Below, one piece after another: positions 50,283 to 60,400 of a stretch of 64,000 bases of DNA. Position numbers and translations under genes: made by a program. The first letter of the stretch is position 1; each line of letters opens with the position of its first letter. The notes under the pieces were generated by a model that was given only the letters and a program-made list of their open reading frames with translations, searched no databases and was not told where the DNA came from. Source of the stretch: Pedobacter helvus (GTDB lineage: Bacteria > Bacteroidota > Bacteroidia > Sphingobacteriales > Sphingobacteriaceae); contig NZ_SRMP01000004.1 in the NCBI RefSeq assembly GCF_005925325.1, positions 310,001 to 374,000 of the forward strand, read 5' to 3'.

Positions 50283-51719
50283 ATGATTAAGAGACAACAA
50301 ATTAAGGACTTATTAAAATCTACAGATTTTAACACTGAGGTAACTGTTATGGGATGGGTTAGAACCTTCCGTAATAATCAGTTTATTGCGTTAAACGACG
50401 GATCTTGCATGGGCAATATCCAAGTAGTGGTTGATTTTAATAATACCGACGAGAATTTGTTGAAAAGAATTACTACTGGTGCTGCAATTAAAGCTACTGG
50501 CACTTTAGTCGAATCATTAGGTAAAGGACAATCGGTAGAAATTAAAGCTACAGCCGTAGAAATTTTGGGCGATAGCGACCCTGAAAAATTCCCTTTGCAA
50601 CCTAAAAAACACAGCTTAGAATTTTTAAGGGAAATTGCTCACTTACGTTTCAGAACCAATACGTTCAATGCGGTGTTTAAAGTACGTCATGCTTTGTCTT
50701 TCGCTATACATCAGTTTTACAACGAAAGAGGTTTCGTATATATGCACACACCTGTAATTACGGCAAGTGATGCAGAGGGCGCCGGAGAAATGTTCAAAGT
50801 AACAACATTGGATTTCGATAAAACGCCTCGTACCGACGATGGAAAAGTAGATTTTTCTGAAGATTTTTTTGGTCGTGCAACCAACTTAACGGTTTCTGGG
50901 CAGCTCGAAGGCGAGTTGGCAGCAATGGCGTTTGGTAAAATTTACACCTTCGGGCCTACTTTTAGAGCAGAAAACTCAAACACTACCCGCCACCTGGCTG
51001 AGTTTTGGATGATTGAGCCAGAAGTTGCCTTTGCAGATTTAGAAAACAATATGGAATTGGCTGAAGACATGATGAAATACGTGATCAGCTATGCTAAAGA
51101 AAACTGCAAAGAAGAACTAGAATTCTTAAATAATAGATTGTTAGAGGAGGAAAAACAAAAACCTCAAAACGAGCGTAGTGAACTTTCTTTGCTAGAGAAG
51201 CTAGATTTCTGTTTGGCAAACGATTTCCAACGTTTAACTTATACAGAGGCAATTGATATTTTAAAAGCATCGAAACCAAATCAGAAAAAGCAATTTAAAT
51301 ATCTGATTGATAACTGGGGTGCTGATTTACAAAGTGAGCACGAACGTTATTTAGTAGAAAAACATTTTAAACGTCCGGTGATTTTAACGGATTACCCTAA
51401 AGATATCAAATCTTTCTACATGCGTTTGAACGATGATAATAAAACAGTAGCTGCCATGGACATTTTGTTCCCAGGTATTGGTGAAATGATTGGTGGTTCG
51501 CAACGTGAAGAACGTATGGATGTTTTGAAACAACGTATGGACGAAATGGGCGTACCACAAGAAGAACTTTGGTGGTATTTAGATACCCGTCGTTTCGGTT
51601 CTGCGCCACACGCTGGTTTTGGTTTAGGTTTCGAGCGTTTAGTACTTTTCGTAACTGGCATGACCAATATTCGCGACGTAATTGCATTCCCTCGTTTTCC
51701 TAAAAGCGCTGAATTTTAA
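50283..51719 (+). CDS. asnS: asparaginyl-tRNA synthetase
   Basis: The 478-residue class II synthetase has the N-terminal OB-fold anticodon-binding domain (VMGWVRTFRNNQFIALNDG), motif 2 (FRAENSNTTRHLAEFWMIEPE region; Arg in FRAE) and motif 3 (GLGFERLVLF), followed by the C-terminal RDVIAFPR. The Asn rather than Asp specificity is indicated by the overall length and NTTRHLAEF. It charges tRNA-Asn. It is a single-gene unit ending in a palindromic terminator. Confidence 0.95.
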   Translation: MIKRQQIKDLLKSTDFNTEVTVMGWVRTFRNNQFIALNDGSCMGNIQVVVDFNNTDENLLKRITTGAAIKATGTLVESLGKGQSVEIKATAVEILGDSDPEKFPLQPKKHSLEFLREIAHLRFRTNTFNAVFKVRHALSFAIHQFYNERGFVYMHTPVITASDAEGAGEMFKVTTLDFDKTPRTDDGKVDFSEDFFGRATNLTVSGQLEGELAAMAFGKIYTFGPTFRAENSNTTRHLAEFWMIEPEVAFADLENNMELAEDMMKYVISYAKENCKEELEFLNNRLLEEEKQKPQNERSELSLLEKLDFCLANDFQRLTYTEAIDILKASKPNQKKQFKYLIDNWGADLQSEHERYLVEKHFKRPVILTDYPKDIKSFYMRLNDDNKTVAAMDILFPGIGEMIGGSQREERMDVLKQRMDEMGVPQEELWWYLDTRRFGSAPHAGFGLGFERLVLFVTGMTNIRDVIAFPRFPKSAEF

Positions 51720-51743
51720 TTTACCATAAGGAACAAAGACTTC

Positions 51744-51766
51744 AAGCCCCGAAATTTCGGGGCTTT
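51744..51766 (+). terminator. hairpin after asnS
   Basis: AAGCCCCGAAA / TTTCGGGGCTT palindrome with only a short T-run (CTTTG) after it. Confidence 0.65.
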
Positions 51767-51854
51767 GCTGTTTAGATGCAATTTCAGTCATAATTAGATG
51801 AAAATATTTAGACCTAAAGCTAGTTTCGCTCCGCTATCGCTAAAAAAATAAATG

Positions 51855-51862
51855 CTACTTTT
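51855..51862 (+). promoter_or_regulatory. -7 promoter element with near-leaderless start
   Basis: TACTTTTG fits TAnnTTTG and ends 5 bp before the ATG of the response regulator, so transcription would begin about at the start codon. Confidence 0.5.
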
Positions 51863-51867
51863 GAGCT

Positions 51868-52545
51868 ATGTACAGTATTGGCTTAGCAGAAGACGACCAT
51901 AAAATTGCTGCACTCATTAAAAATGGTTTAGAAGAAAACGGTTATGAAGTGCACATCTACCACGATGGTAAAAGTGCCCTGGAGGCTTTTCAGTCTGAAA
52001 ATTTTCAGCTTTTGATAGTAGATGTGATGATGCCTCACATTACAGGAATAGACATCTGTAAGCAACTGCGTGAGGTACAAATACAAGTACCCATATTAAT
52101 GCTCACAGCTCTTGGAACTGTCGACGACAAGGTAAACGGCTTAGAAGCTGGCGCCGACGATTATTTAGTAAAACCTTTCCACTTCAGGGAGTTACTGGCC
52201 CGCATTGAAGCAATGCTACGTAGGCAAAATAACAACGCCACTATTCAATCTAACCAACTACAGTTTGAAGATGTAATGCTTGATATTAGAAGTAAAGAAG
52301 TGAAACGGGGAAACTCGATCATTGAGCTGACAGCAAAAGAATTTCATCTTTTAGAGCTTTTTATGCGAAATCCAAATCGACTACTTTCTAGACAGTACAT
52401 TGCAGAACAAGTATGGGATGTGAATTTTGATACTGGTACCAACGTAGTAGACGTTTATATTAATTTTCTTCGCAATAAAATAGAAAAGGGCTTCGAACGA
52501 AAATTGATCCACACTAAAATAGGTATGGGTTATATCTTTAAATAA
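51868..52545 (+). CDS. OmpR/PhoB-family response regulator
   Basis: The 225-residue protein has a receiver domain with Asp9-Asp10, phosphoacceptor Asp52 (LLIVDVMMPH), Thr in LMLTALG and Lys in YLVKPFH, then an OmpR-type winged helix (LTAKEFHLLELFMRNPNRLLSR, quoted in part, and VDVYINFLRNKIEKGF). It is encoded 7 bp before a membrane histidine kinase, its likely partner. The heavy-metal efflux operon lies 2.4 kb downstream, with three phased direct repeats at its promoter that suit this family. Confidence 0.9.
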   Translation: MYSIGLAEDDHKIAALIKNGLEENGYEVHIYHDGKSALEAFQSENFQLLIVDVMMPHITGIDICKQLREVQIQVPILMLTALGTVDDKVNGLEAGADDYLVKPFHFRELLARIEAMLRRQNNNATIQSNQLQFEDVMLDIRSKEVKRGNSIIELTAKEFHLLELFMRNPNRLLSRQYIAEQVWDVNFDTGTNVVDVYINFLRNKIEKGFERKLIHTKIGMGYIFK

Positions 52546-52552
52546 TCTGCTA

Positions 52553-53914
52553 ATGAAAATCAAAGACCGCTTAGCATTATACTTTACATTAATTAGTACT
52601 ACCGTACTTTTAGCAGTACTTTTTGCGGTCTATTTTATCTTCATCAAGTTCTTAGAAAGCGATTTTTATGATCGATTAAATGACAGGGCTTTCATTAATG
52701 CCAACCTATATTTAGAAGCAGATGAAATTTCAGCAGATTCACTCAAAAGAGTTAAGACAGAATACCTTGAAACATTGAATGGAGAAATTGTACGAATTTA
52801 CGATAGCAATAACAAACCTCGCTTCATTACCGATAACCAACAATTTTGGACCAGCGATTTTATTAACCAAGTACGTAAAGCAAAAAAAATCCGTATCAAG
52901 GAAGGTTTAAGACAAACTGTCGGTATTTTTTATAAAGACAATCAGGGCGATTTTGTTATCCTAGCCTCAGCTATAGACAATAGCACCTACAACCGCATTG
53001 GAAAACTAAGAATCAGCATGGCGGTTACTTTTATCATTATTACGGCAGGCCTATTACTTTCCTCTAGATGGATTGCAAATAGAATTTTAAAACCCTTAGA
53101 TATTTTTATTGGGGAAGTTAAGAAAATCAAATCTAGCAACCTTGACTTTAGGGTACAGGAAACTAAAAATAAAGATGAAATTAACCTCCTAGCGCAGAAT
53201 TTCAACCAACTAATGGATCATCTGGAGCAAGCATTTATTTTGCAGAAAACCTTTGTGGCAAATGCTTCGCATGAACTTCGTACCCCAATTACAAGTTTAT
53301 TGATGGAAGCTGAGATTGCGCTTAGTCAGCCGAGAAATGCCGAAGAGTACCAAAAAGCTTTACGCTCTGTAGTAGACGATGCCGATAAGATGAATGCAAC
53401 CATCAATAGTTTGATGAGTTTGGCACAGGCAGATTTGGAACTGGGTGCTACGCAAACAGAAGCTGTTAGAATTGACAAACTACTTCGGGAACTTCAAGTG
53501 CATTGGGCACAAAAAAACAAGCAGAGCAAGCTTGTCGTCGATTTCGAAGAACTACCAAGCCAAACTGACTTACTTACATTAAACGTCAATAAAAACTTAC
53601 TGGAAATTGCTTTAAATAACATTATCGGCAACGCATTTAAATTTTCTGATTACCAAGATGTGCACTGTACTTTAACGGTGAGCGAGCAGGAAATTAAAAT
53701 TGCAATTCGAGATTTAGGTGTTGGCATTAATCAAAACGACAGCGAATATATTTACAAACCTTTCTACACCTCATCAAGCAATGTAAATTTAAAAGGTAAC
53801 GGCATGGGTTTATATATGGCGCATAAAATTATCTCCTTAGCCAAAGGCGAACTAAGTTTTACCTCTGAAGATAAAGGAACTACGTTTTTTGTAAAGTTTA
53901 GAAATAACGTCTGA
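52553..53914 (+). CDS. membrane sensor histidine kinase
   Basis: The 453-residue kinase has two transmembrane helices (about 9-33 and 152-175) around a periplasmic sensing region of about 115 residues, a HAMP linker, HisKA (NASHELRTPITSLL) and HATPase domains (NNIIGNAFKFS, DLGVGIN, GNGMGLYMA). It would phosphorylate the regulator encoded just before it. Similar pairs (CusRS, CzcRS) control metal efflux; here that role is inferred from the operon downstream. Confidence 0.88.
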   Translation: MKIKDRLALYFTLISTTVLLAVLFAVYFIFIKFLESDFYDRLNDRAFINANLYLEADEISADSLKRVKTEYLETLNGEIVRIYDSNNKPRFITDNQQFWTSDFINQVRKAKKIRIKEGLRQTVGIFYKDNQGDFVILASAIDNSTYNRIGKLRISMAVTFIIITAGLLLSSRWIANRILKPLDIFIGEVKKIKSSNLDFRVQETKNKDEINLLAQNFNQLMDHLEQAFILQKTFVANASHELRTPITSLLMEAEIALSQPRNAEEYQKALRSVVDDADKMNATINSLMSLAQADLELGATQTEAVRIDKLLRELQVHWAQKNKQSKLVVDFEELPSQTDLLTLNVNKNLLEIALNNIIGNAFKFSDYQDVHCTLTVSEQEIKIAIRDLGVGINQNDSEYIYKPFYTSSSNVNLKGNGMGLYMAHKIISLAKGELSFTSEDKGTTFFVKFRNNV

Positions 53915-54000
53915 GAACTCCATACGTTCAACAATGCGTTATCGCAGATTTAGTCTGGATCCTATGCGAGAGGTTCAACTATTTTCTTGTATTATACTTT

Positions 54001-54030
54001 AAGATTCCAGCGGTCGAGATGACGAGTAGC
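54001..54030. repeat. decayed intergenic repeat fragment
   Basis: AGATTCCAGCGGTCGAGATG followed by ACGAGTAGC resembles the distal half of the ATTCC...GGTCGAGATGACGA repeat at 54555-54642. Confidence 0.4.
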
Positions 54031-54128
54031 AGCGCTGGGTTAAATTCAATGAATTTAATAAATACATCGTTCTGCAAAAACAAGGCTATTCTTTATTTGT
54101 TAATCTGATACACTTAAAATACCTAGAT

Positions 54129-54443
54129 ATGAATATTCAATTAAATGCCGATAAGAATTTAACTATTCACGAGCCTTACGAAAAACAAATCAAAGATCAA
54201 TTAATTAAAGATTTAGACCGATATAGTAACCATCTTTCACGTGTAGAAATCCATTTATCTGACGAAAATGGTAGCAAAGCTGGTTTAAACGACAAGAAAT
54301 GTTTGATAGAAGCTCGGCTAGATGGAAAACCGCCATTGGTAGCCAGCGACCTTGGCAACACTTACGATTTAGCCTTAAAAGGCGCTACGGAAAAAATCAA
54401 AAGCGCCTTGAATACAGCAGTTAGTAAAATGCAGGGAAAATAA
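54129..54443 (+). CDS. HPF/RaiA-family ribosome hibernation protein
   Basis: The 104-residue protein matches the short HPF/RaiA family (sigma-54 modulation protein/ribosome-associated inhibitor): a beta-alpha-beta layout with MNIQLNADKNLTIHE, a helix DRYSNHLSRVEIHLSDENG and KKCLIEARLDGKPPLVAS, and a C-terminal helix DLALKGATEKIKSALN. The long HPF C-terminal dimerisation domain is absent. Binds 30S subunits in stationary phase or stress. It is a single-gene unit with its own terminator. Confidence 0.82.
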   Translation: MNIQLNADKNLTIHEPYEKQIKDQLIKDLDRYSNHLSRVEIHLSDENGSKAGLNDKKCLIEARLDGKPPLVASDLGNTYDLALKGATEKIKSALNTAVSKMQGK

Positions 54444-54878
54444 ATTTCTCAAAAATATAGAGCTAAAATCCGATTGTAAATCACAATCGGATTTTTTTGT
54501 TGCAAACCTTCTAAATAACTTAGTAAATTTTAACCATTGTATTTCCTTTGTATCATCCGTCATTCCAGATTTAGTACAGATAGTGATAACTTATTTTAAA
54601 AAAACATACCGAAATCTCTCCGCTAAGGTCGAGATGACGAACAGTAAAGTTTTTGGAATAGCACAAACGACCGTTTACTAAGTTTGGCCTTCTATTTTTC
54701 GAATAGTACCAATTCGCAATAGCAGAAGCTTCAAAAGAAAAATAGGTAGCCTAGATTTATACCTGTATTTTTATTGTCCTTTTTATCTGTTGGTATGCTT
54801 TCGCTAACGCTTCAGGTTTACTTCTTTCATCAACAGAAACGAAGATGCCTTCCGGCATAGAGGAACTTTTAATCACTT
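54444..54878. other. gene-free interval with terminator and a repeat
   Basis: After the terminator of the hibernation factor (54465-54498), positions 54555-54642 carry a CGTCATTCCAGATTTAG ... GGTCGAGATGACGA repeat of the Bacteroidota intergenic type. No ORF seen. The stretch after 54878 is the efflux-operon promoter. Confidence 0.55.
54465..54498 (+). terminator. terminator of the hibernation factor gene
   Basis: AAAATCCGATTGT / ACAATCGGATTTT, loop 5 bases, followed by T's. Confidence 0.92.
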
Positions 54879-54924
54879 TTTAATTTCGATTTAATTCGCG
54901 TTTAATTCGGTAAAAATAGCTTTG
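54879..54924 (+). promoter_or_regulatory. efflux-operon promoter with three 11-bp-phased direct repeats
   Basis: TTTAATTTCG at 54879, TTTAATTCG at 54890 and TTTAATTCG at 54901 repeat exactly every 11 bp in the same orientation. TAGCTTTG (54917-54924), a -7 match, follows 7 bp later and the ATG is 6 bp further. Direct repeats at 11-bp phase are the usual target of OmpR/PhoB-family regulators. Confidence 0.6.
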
Positions 54925-54930
54925 GCACTA

Positions 54931-56190
54931 ATGAAAGCAAAGCTATTATTTATTTGTTGTGTACTTGGATTAGGACAAGTTGCCTTAGCGCAAGACACCC
55001 TCAAATTAAACATCACCGAAGCTGAAAAACTTTTTGTTGCTAATAACTATCAGCTACTTCTAGCAAAATACGAAATAGAACAGGCAAAGGCTGATGTAAT
55101 TACCGCCAAACTGTTCGATAATCCGGAAATTACACACGAGAACTTACTTTACAACCACGAAACGAAACGTTTTTTGGAAACATCGTTTGCTACGGGACAA
55201 TTCAATACACAAATATCGCAACTGTTTAAACTTGCTGGCAAGCGAAACAAGAGTATCAAACTGGCAAATACGGCCGTAAAGCTAGAAGAATTCGAATATT
55301 TTGATTTAATGCGAACACTTCGTTATCAGCTACGTAGTACCTTTTTTAAACTTCATTCCCTACAACAATCCGCAAAAATTTACAGCGGACAGGTCAAAGC
55401 TTTGGAACAACTGCTACAAGCTTCTAACAAACAACTTAGTTTAGGAAACATTGCCAATAAGGATGTCATTCGCATCAAATCGTTGCTTTATACCTTGCAG
55501 GCAGATTACCATCAAATTAGCACTGAGATAGAAGATTTAACCGCAGAGTTGAAATTACTAACCCAAATCAAGTCTTCTACAACGATCGAGACTCTAGCAC
55601 CAGAAAGCTATAATCTTAAAACTAGCGAAATTGCCTATGCGATGTTACTGGATTCTGCTAAGGCTAATAGAGTAGATCTGAAATCGGCACAAACCGCTAT
55701 AACTTATGCACAACAGAATTTAAAATTACAAAAGGCCAACGCCATTCCTGATGTGCAGTTATCCTTAGTGTACGATCTTAAAGGAAGTTATCCCGAGAAA
55801 TACACGGGTATCGGGATTAGCGTGCCTATTCCACTTTTCAATAGAAACCAAGGCGAAATTAAAAAAGCTAAAATAGCTGTAGAAGCACAACAGACAACTT
55901 ATAATCAAGTAGAAAATGTTTTGTCTAACGAAGTATTCAAAGCTTATCAAAACATACAACGTATCGAAAGTTTAATGGCTAATCGAGATCAAGATTTTAA
56001 TCAAGATTACCAAAAGTTAATCGATGAAGTCACCAAAAACTTCGCCAAAAGAAACATCAGTTTATTAGAATTTTTAGACTTCTACGAATCGTACAAAGAG
56101 AACGTATTGCAATTCAATCAACTACAATATGAGCGTATCAACGCCAAAGAAGAAATCAATTTTGTTACCGGAACCACCCTATTCAAATAA
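54931..56190 (+). CDS. TolC/CusC-like outer-membrane efflux protein
   Basis: The 419-residue protein has a signal peptide (MKAKLLFICCVLGLGQVALAQ) and the long-helix architecture of outer-membrane factors: two alpha-hairpin halves with AEKLFVANNYQLLLAKYEIEQAK (partial) and LKSAQTAITYAQQNLKLQKA, and PLFNRNQGEIKKAK. It forms the outer-membrane channel of a tripartite pump with the next two genes. A TTG at 54922 would add three residues; the ATG fits the signal peptide. 3 bp separate it from the adaptor gene. Confidence 0.88.
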   Translation: MKAKLLFICCVLGLGQVALAQDTLKLNITEAEKLFVANNYQLLLAKYEIEQAKADVITAKLFDNPEITHENLLYNHETKRFLETSFATGQFNTQISQLFKLAGKRNKSIKLANTAVKLEEFEYFDLMRTLRYQLRSTFFKLHSLQQSAKIYSGQVKALEQLLQASNKQLSLGNIANKDVIRIKSLLYTLQADYHQISTEIEDLTAELKLLTQIKSSTTIETLAPESYNLKTSEIAYAMLLDSAKANRVDLKSAQTAITYAQQNLKLQKANAIPDVQLSLVYDLKGSYPEKYTGIGISVPIPLFNRNQGEIKKAKIAVEAQQTTYNQVENVLSNEVFKAYQNIQRIESLMANRDQDFNQDYQKLIDEVTKNFAKRNISLLEFLDFYESYKENVLQFNQLQYERINAKEEINFVTGTTLFK

Positions 56191-56193
56191 AGC

Positions 56194-57288
56194 ATGTCTT
56201 ATTTCAAATCCTTAAAAAATTCCTTATATCTCCTAGCAATTGCGGGAACTATAACACAGAGTTGCACTACTACAAATACGGCAGTAGTAGACGATAAATT
56301 TGAACTTACTGATTCATTGATCAGTAAGTTACTGATTGATACCGTTCAATCGCCAAACAACCGGATGGATCTTAACTTTTCCGCAAAAATCACTGCTAAC
56401 GAAGATCTGCAAGCTTCCATCTACCCTATGGTAAGCGGTATTGTAGGTGCTGTAAACGTTAAAATTGGCGATCGAGTAAATAAAGGTCAAATATTGGCTA
56501 GCGTAAGTAGCGCAGAAATGGCAGGCTATGATAAGGAAGTGATTAGCGCCGACGCGGAATTGAAGATTGCTGAAAGAGCTTTGAAACAAGCAGAAGAATT
56601 ATATAAAAGTGGTTTGACTTCAGCAAAAGAATTAGAGGAAGTAAAAAACGACCTAATTATTAAAAAAGCAGAATTACAACGTGCTAAAACTACTTTAAAA
56701 TTAAACGGTGGTAATGCCAAAGGCACTTACAACCTCAACTCTCCCATCGCTGGTTTTGTGATTGAGAAAAATGTAAATAGTTACATGCAATTGCGCCCTG
56801 ACAATGAAGATGCTTTATTTAAAGTGGCTGATTTATCGAACGTTTGGGCAGTAATCAATATTTATGAATCTGAATTTGCAATGCTAAAAGAAGGCGATGA
56901 AGTAGAGGTATCTGTATTATCTTACCCAGAAAAAATCTACAGCGGTAAAATTGAACGTATTTACAATACCATCGATAACGAGAGTAGAGTAATCAACGCA
57001 AGGGTTAGTATCACCAATAAAGATTTAAGCTTAAAACCTGGGATGATGGCTACTGTTAAGGTAGCCGCAAAATCCGACATCAATCTCCCTTCTATCAACC
57101 CTAAAGCAGTCATCTTTGACGAGAATAAGAATTATGTATTGTTATTAGACCCGAAAGATAAAATACGAGTACAAGAGATTGAAATTGGCCGTAAAACAAG
57201 TAACCGTACTTATGTGAGTAAAGGTCTAAATGCAGGCGACAAGGTGGTAGCGTCAAAACAAGTTTTTCTTTTTGAGAGTTTGAAGTAA
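56194..57288 (+). CDS. periplasmic adaptor (membrane-fusion) lipoprotein of metal RND pump
   Basis: The 364-residue protein has a lipobox-like TITQSC (Cys24) and the adaptor folds: lipoyl/barrel-sandwich halves (IYPMVSGIVGAVNVKIGDRVNKGQ, partial, and NLNSPIAGFVIEKNV) around an alpha-hairpin (AERALKQAEELYKSG), then a beta-barrel (DEVEVSVLSYPEKIYSGKIE) and a C-terminal domain. Closest to CzcB/CusB-type adaptors but lacks the long His-rich metal-binding N-terminus. It bridges the pump and the channel. Confidence 0.88.
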   Translation: MSYFKSLKNSLYLLAIAGTITQSCTTTNTAVVDDKFELTDSLISKLLIDTVQSPNNRMDLNFSAKITANEDLQASIYPMVSGIVGAVNVKIGDRVNKGQILASVSSAEMAGYDKEVISADAELKIAERALKQAEELYKSGLTSAKELEEVKNDLIIKKAELQRAKTTLKLNGGNAKGTYNLNSPIAGFVIEKNVNSYMQLRPDNEDALFKVADLSNVWAVINIYESEFAMLKEGDEVEVSVLSYPEKIYSGKIERIYNTIDNESRVINARVSITNKDLSLKPGMMATVKVAAKSDINLPSINPKAVIFDENKNYVLLLDPKDKIRVQEIEIGRKTSNRTYVSKGLNAGDKVVASKQVFLFESLK

Positions 57289-57320
57289 TTATTCCTAGAG
57301 AGCAAGCAAATTCTACAATT

Positions 57321-57409
57321 CCTCCCCCCGCCCCCTCAAAGAGGGGGATATGGAAGTTGCTTAAAGCACTGTGTGTCCCCCGCTGGAGGGGGAATTAAAG
57401 GGGGAGGTT
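57321..57409. repeat. GC-rich palindromic repeat element inside the efflux operon
   Basis: CCTCCCCCCG...GGGGGAGG arms enclose two shorter hairpins (CCCCCTCAAAGAGGGGG; CCCCCGCTGGAGGGGG). The 89-bp element is MITE-like and far more GC-rich than its surroundings. It sits in the 170-bp gap between adaptor and pump genes. Confidence 0.75.
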
Positions 57410-57458
57410 TTTGGAAAAAAGCGACATCTGGCGACCGAGCATATAAAATAATCCTACA

Positions 57459-60400
57459 ATGAATAAACTGATTAAAACCATTATTGGGTTTTCTTTAAAG
57501 AATAAATATTTCATCTTCTTTACCACCTTCATTTTGGTATTGGCAGGTTACTTAAGTTTCAAGAAAACCACCATCGAGGCTTTCCCAGATGTAACCAATA
57601 CCAACGTCACCATTATTACACAATGGCCAGGTAGAAGTGCTGAGGAGGTAGAAAAGTTTGTTACCCGGCCGCTAGAAATAGCGATGAACCCCACCGAAAA
57701 AAGAACGAGCATTCGTTCCTCTTCCCTATTCGGACTTTCTATAGTAAAGATTACTTTCGATGACGATGTAGATTACGCTTTTGCCAGGGTGCAAGTAAAC
57801 AATCACATCGAAGAGGCAGATTTACCAGATGGCATCCAGCCTGAAGTACAGCCTCCTTACGGACCAACGGGCGAGATTTTCCGTTACACTTTGACTAGCG
57901 ATCAAAAGTCAGTTAAAGAACTGAAAACCATTCAAGATTGGACTATACAAAGGGAATTATTATCGGTTTCTGGTATCGCCGATGTGGTGAGTTTTGGTGG
58001 CGAAGTAAAGACTTACCAAATCACAGTAGACCCACAAAAGGCGATACAATACAACGTAACTGCTACCGAGCTGTTCGAAGCTGTTTCTAAAAGTAACATC
58101 AACGTGGGTGGCGATGTAATTGTGCAAGGCGGTCAGGCCTACGTGGTGCGAGGAATTGGCGTGCTAAACAACATCGAAGAGATTAAAAATGTAGTTGTAG
58201 ACAATTACAATGGCATTCCCATCTATGTAAAAACGATAGCGGAAGTTACCGAAGCCGCTTTACCACGTTTAGGTCAGGTGGGCAGAGATTACGACCCAGA
58301 TGTAGTACAAGGAATTGTGGTGATGCGTAAGGGCGAAAACCCTAGTGAAGTCATCAAAAAACTGAAGGTCAAAATTGAAGATATCAATAACAACATATTA
58401 CCTGATGACGTAAAAATCAAGCCTTTTTACGACCGTGAAGATTTGGTAAACTTTGCAACACACACGGTAATGGGCAACATGTTCGAAGGAATTTTGTTCG
58501 TAACCGTAATTGTATTCCTTTTCATGGCCGACTGGCGAACAACTTTAATCGTATCTGTAGTTATTCCGCTGGCCTTGCTATTTGCTTTTATCTGTTTAAA
58601 GCTAAAAGGTATGTCGGCAAACCTGCTATCTATGGGAGCCATCGATTTTGGAATTATCATAGACGGTGCAGTGGTTATGGTAGAAGGAATTTTTGTAGTC
58701 CTCGACCAAAAAGCCCATAAAGTTGGGATGGAGAAATTCAACAAAATCAGCAAGCTAGGCTTAATCAAAAAGGCTTGTTTAGAGAATGGTAAAGGTATTT
58801 TCTTCGCCAAACTAATTATCATCACCGGCTTAATGCCAATCTTCACCTTCGAAAAAGTAGAAGGTAAAATGTTTTCGCCTTTGGCATGGACATTGAGTTT
58901 CGCCTTATTAGGTGCGTTGCTACTCACCTTTACCTTGGTGCCTGCCATGGCGAGCATTTTACTAAAGAAAAACGTGAAAGAAAAGCATAATATCTTTCTC
59001 GAATTCATCACTAAATACACGCTAAAAGCTTACGATAAGTGTTTTAAATTCAAAAAGATTGCCTTCTACACATCTATTATTGTTTTAGTTGTTGGTATAT
59101 TCAGCTTCAAGTTTTTAGGAAGCGAATTCCTTCCAAATCTAGACGAAGGCTCTATCTATGTTCGTGCTACTGGTCCGTTGAGTATTTCCTTAGATGAAAC
59201 CAAAAAGCTATCCAACGAGATGCGTAAAATCTTCCTAAGTTTCGAGGAAGTAAAGCAGGTTTTATCGCAAACCGGTAGACCAAACGATGGTACCGATGCA
59301 ACTGGCTTTTATAATATGGAGTTCCATGTAGATATCTACCCAAAAAAAGAATGGAAGCGAAAACAAACTAAGGAGCAGCTGATCGAACGCATGCAGGAGA
59401 AACTAAAAGGATTTCCAGGCATTAGCTTAAACTTTTCGCAACCTATCTCAGATAACGTAGAGGAAGCTGTTTCTGGAGTTAAAGGTTCTATTGTTGTGAA
59501 ATTGTTCGGCGATAACTTCGAATTCATCGAGCAAGAGGAAGAGAAAATCTTCAACATCCTAAAAACTGTAGACGGTATCGAAGATTTAGGCATCTTAAGA
59601 AATTTAGGTCAGCCAGAATTACAGATCGATTTAAGCCAGCGTAAAATGGGCTTGTATGGTGTAAGTACTGCTGATGCTAATGCAGTGGTAGAAATGGCTA
59701 TTGGTGGTAAAGCAGCTACACAAATTTACGAAGGCGAGAAGAAATTTGATTTGGTCATCCGTTATCCAGAGGACTTTAGAAATGACGAAACGGCTATTGC
59801 TAACTTACGTGTACCAACTATTTCAGGTTCTAAGGTTCCTTTGGGAGAAATTGCTAGAATTAAGAAAATTACTGGTCCTAGTATGATCTACCGTGATAAG
59901 CATACCCGTTACGGCGCTATTAAGTTCTCTATCCGCGGTCGGGATATGGGAAGTGTAATTGCCGAAGCGCAGCAAAAGGTTAATGCAGCTATTAAACTGC
60001 CAAAGCCATACCGTTTAGAATGGGCAGGAGACTTTGAAAATCAGCAGCGAGCAAGCAAACAGCTTTCTCAAGCAGTTCCTATTAGTTTATTATTGATTTT
60101 CTTTATCCTGTTCATTTTATTCGGCAATGTAAAAGATGCTTTGTTAGTGTTGAATAATGTTCCTTTCGCCATGGTTGGAGGTATTTTAGCGCTACTCGCA
60201 ACAGGCATCAACTTCAATATTTCAGCAGGTATTGGTTTCATTGCATTATTTGGTATCTGTGTGCAAAATGGCGTAATCCTCATTACGAAGTTTAAAAGTA
60301 ACATTATAGAGTTAAAGCACCAGCCTAGTTGGACCTTTGCCGATGCTATTAAAGATGGTATTGCTACCAGAATGCGTCCAGTAATTATGACGGCATTAAT

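Noticed and set aside
57321..57409. Repeated C/G blocks considered as a CRISPR array or as part of a Cas locus.
   Set aside because: There are only paired arms with no regular repeat-spacer pattern and no cas gene; it is a MITE-like palindrome.
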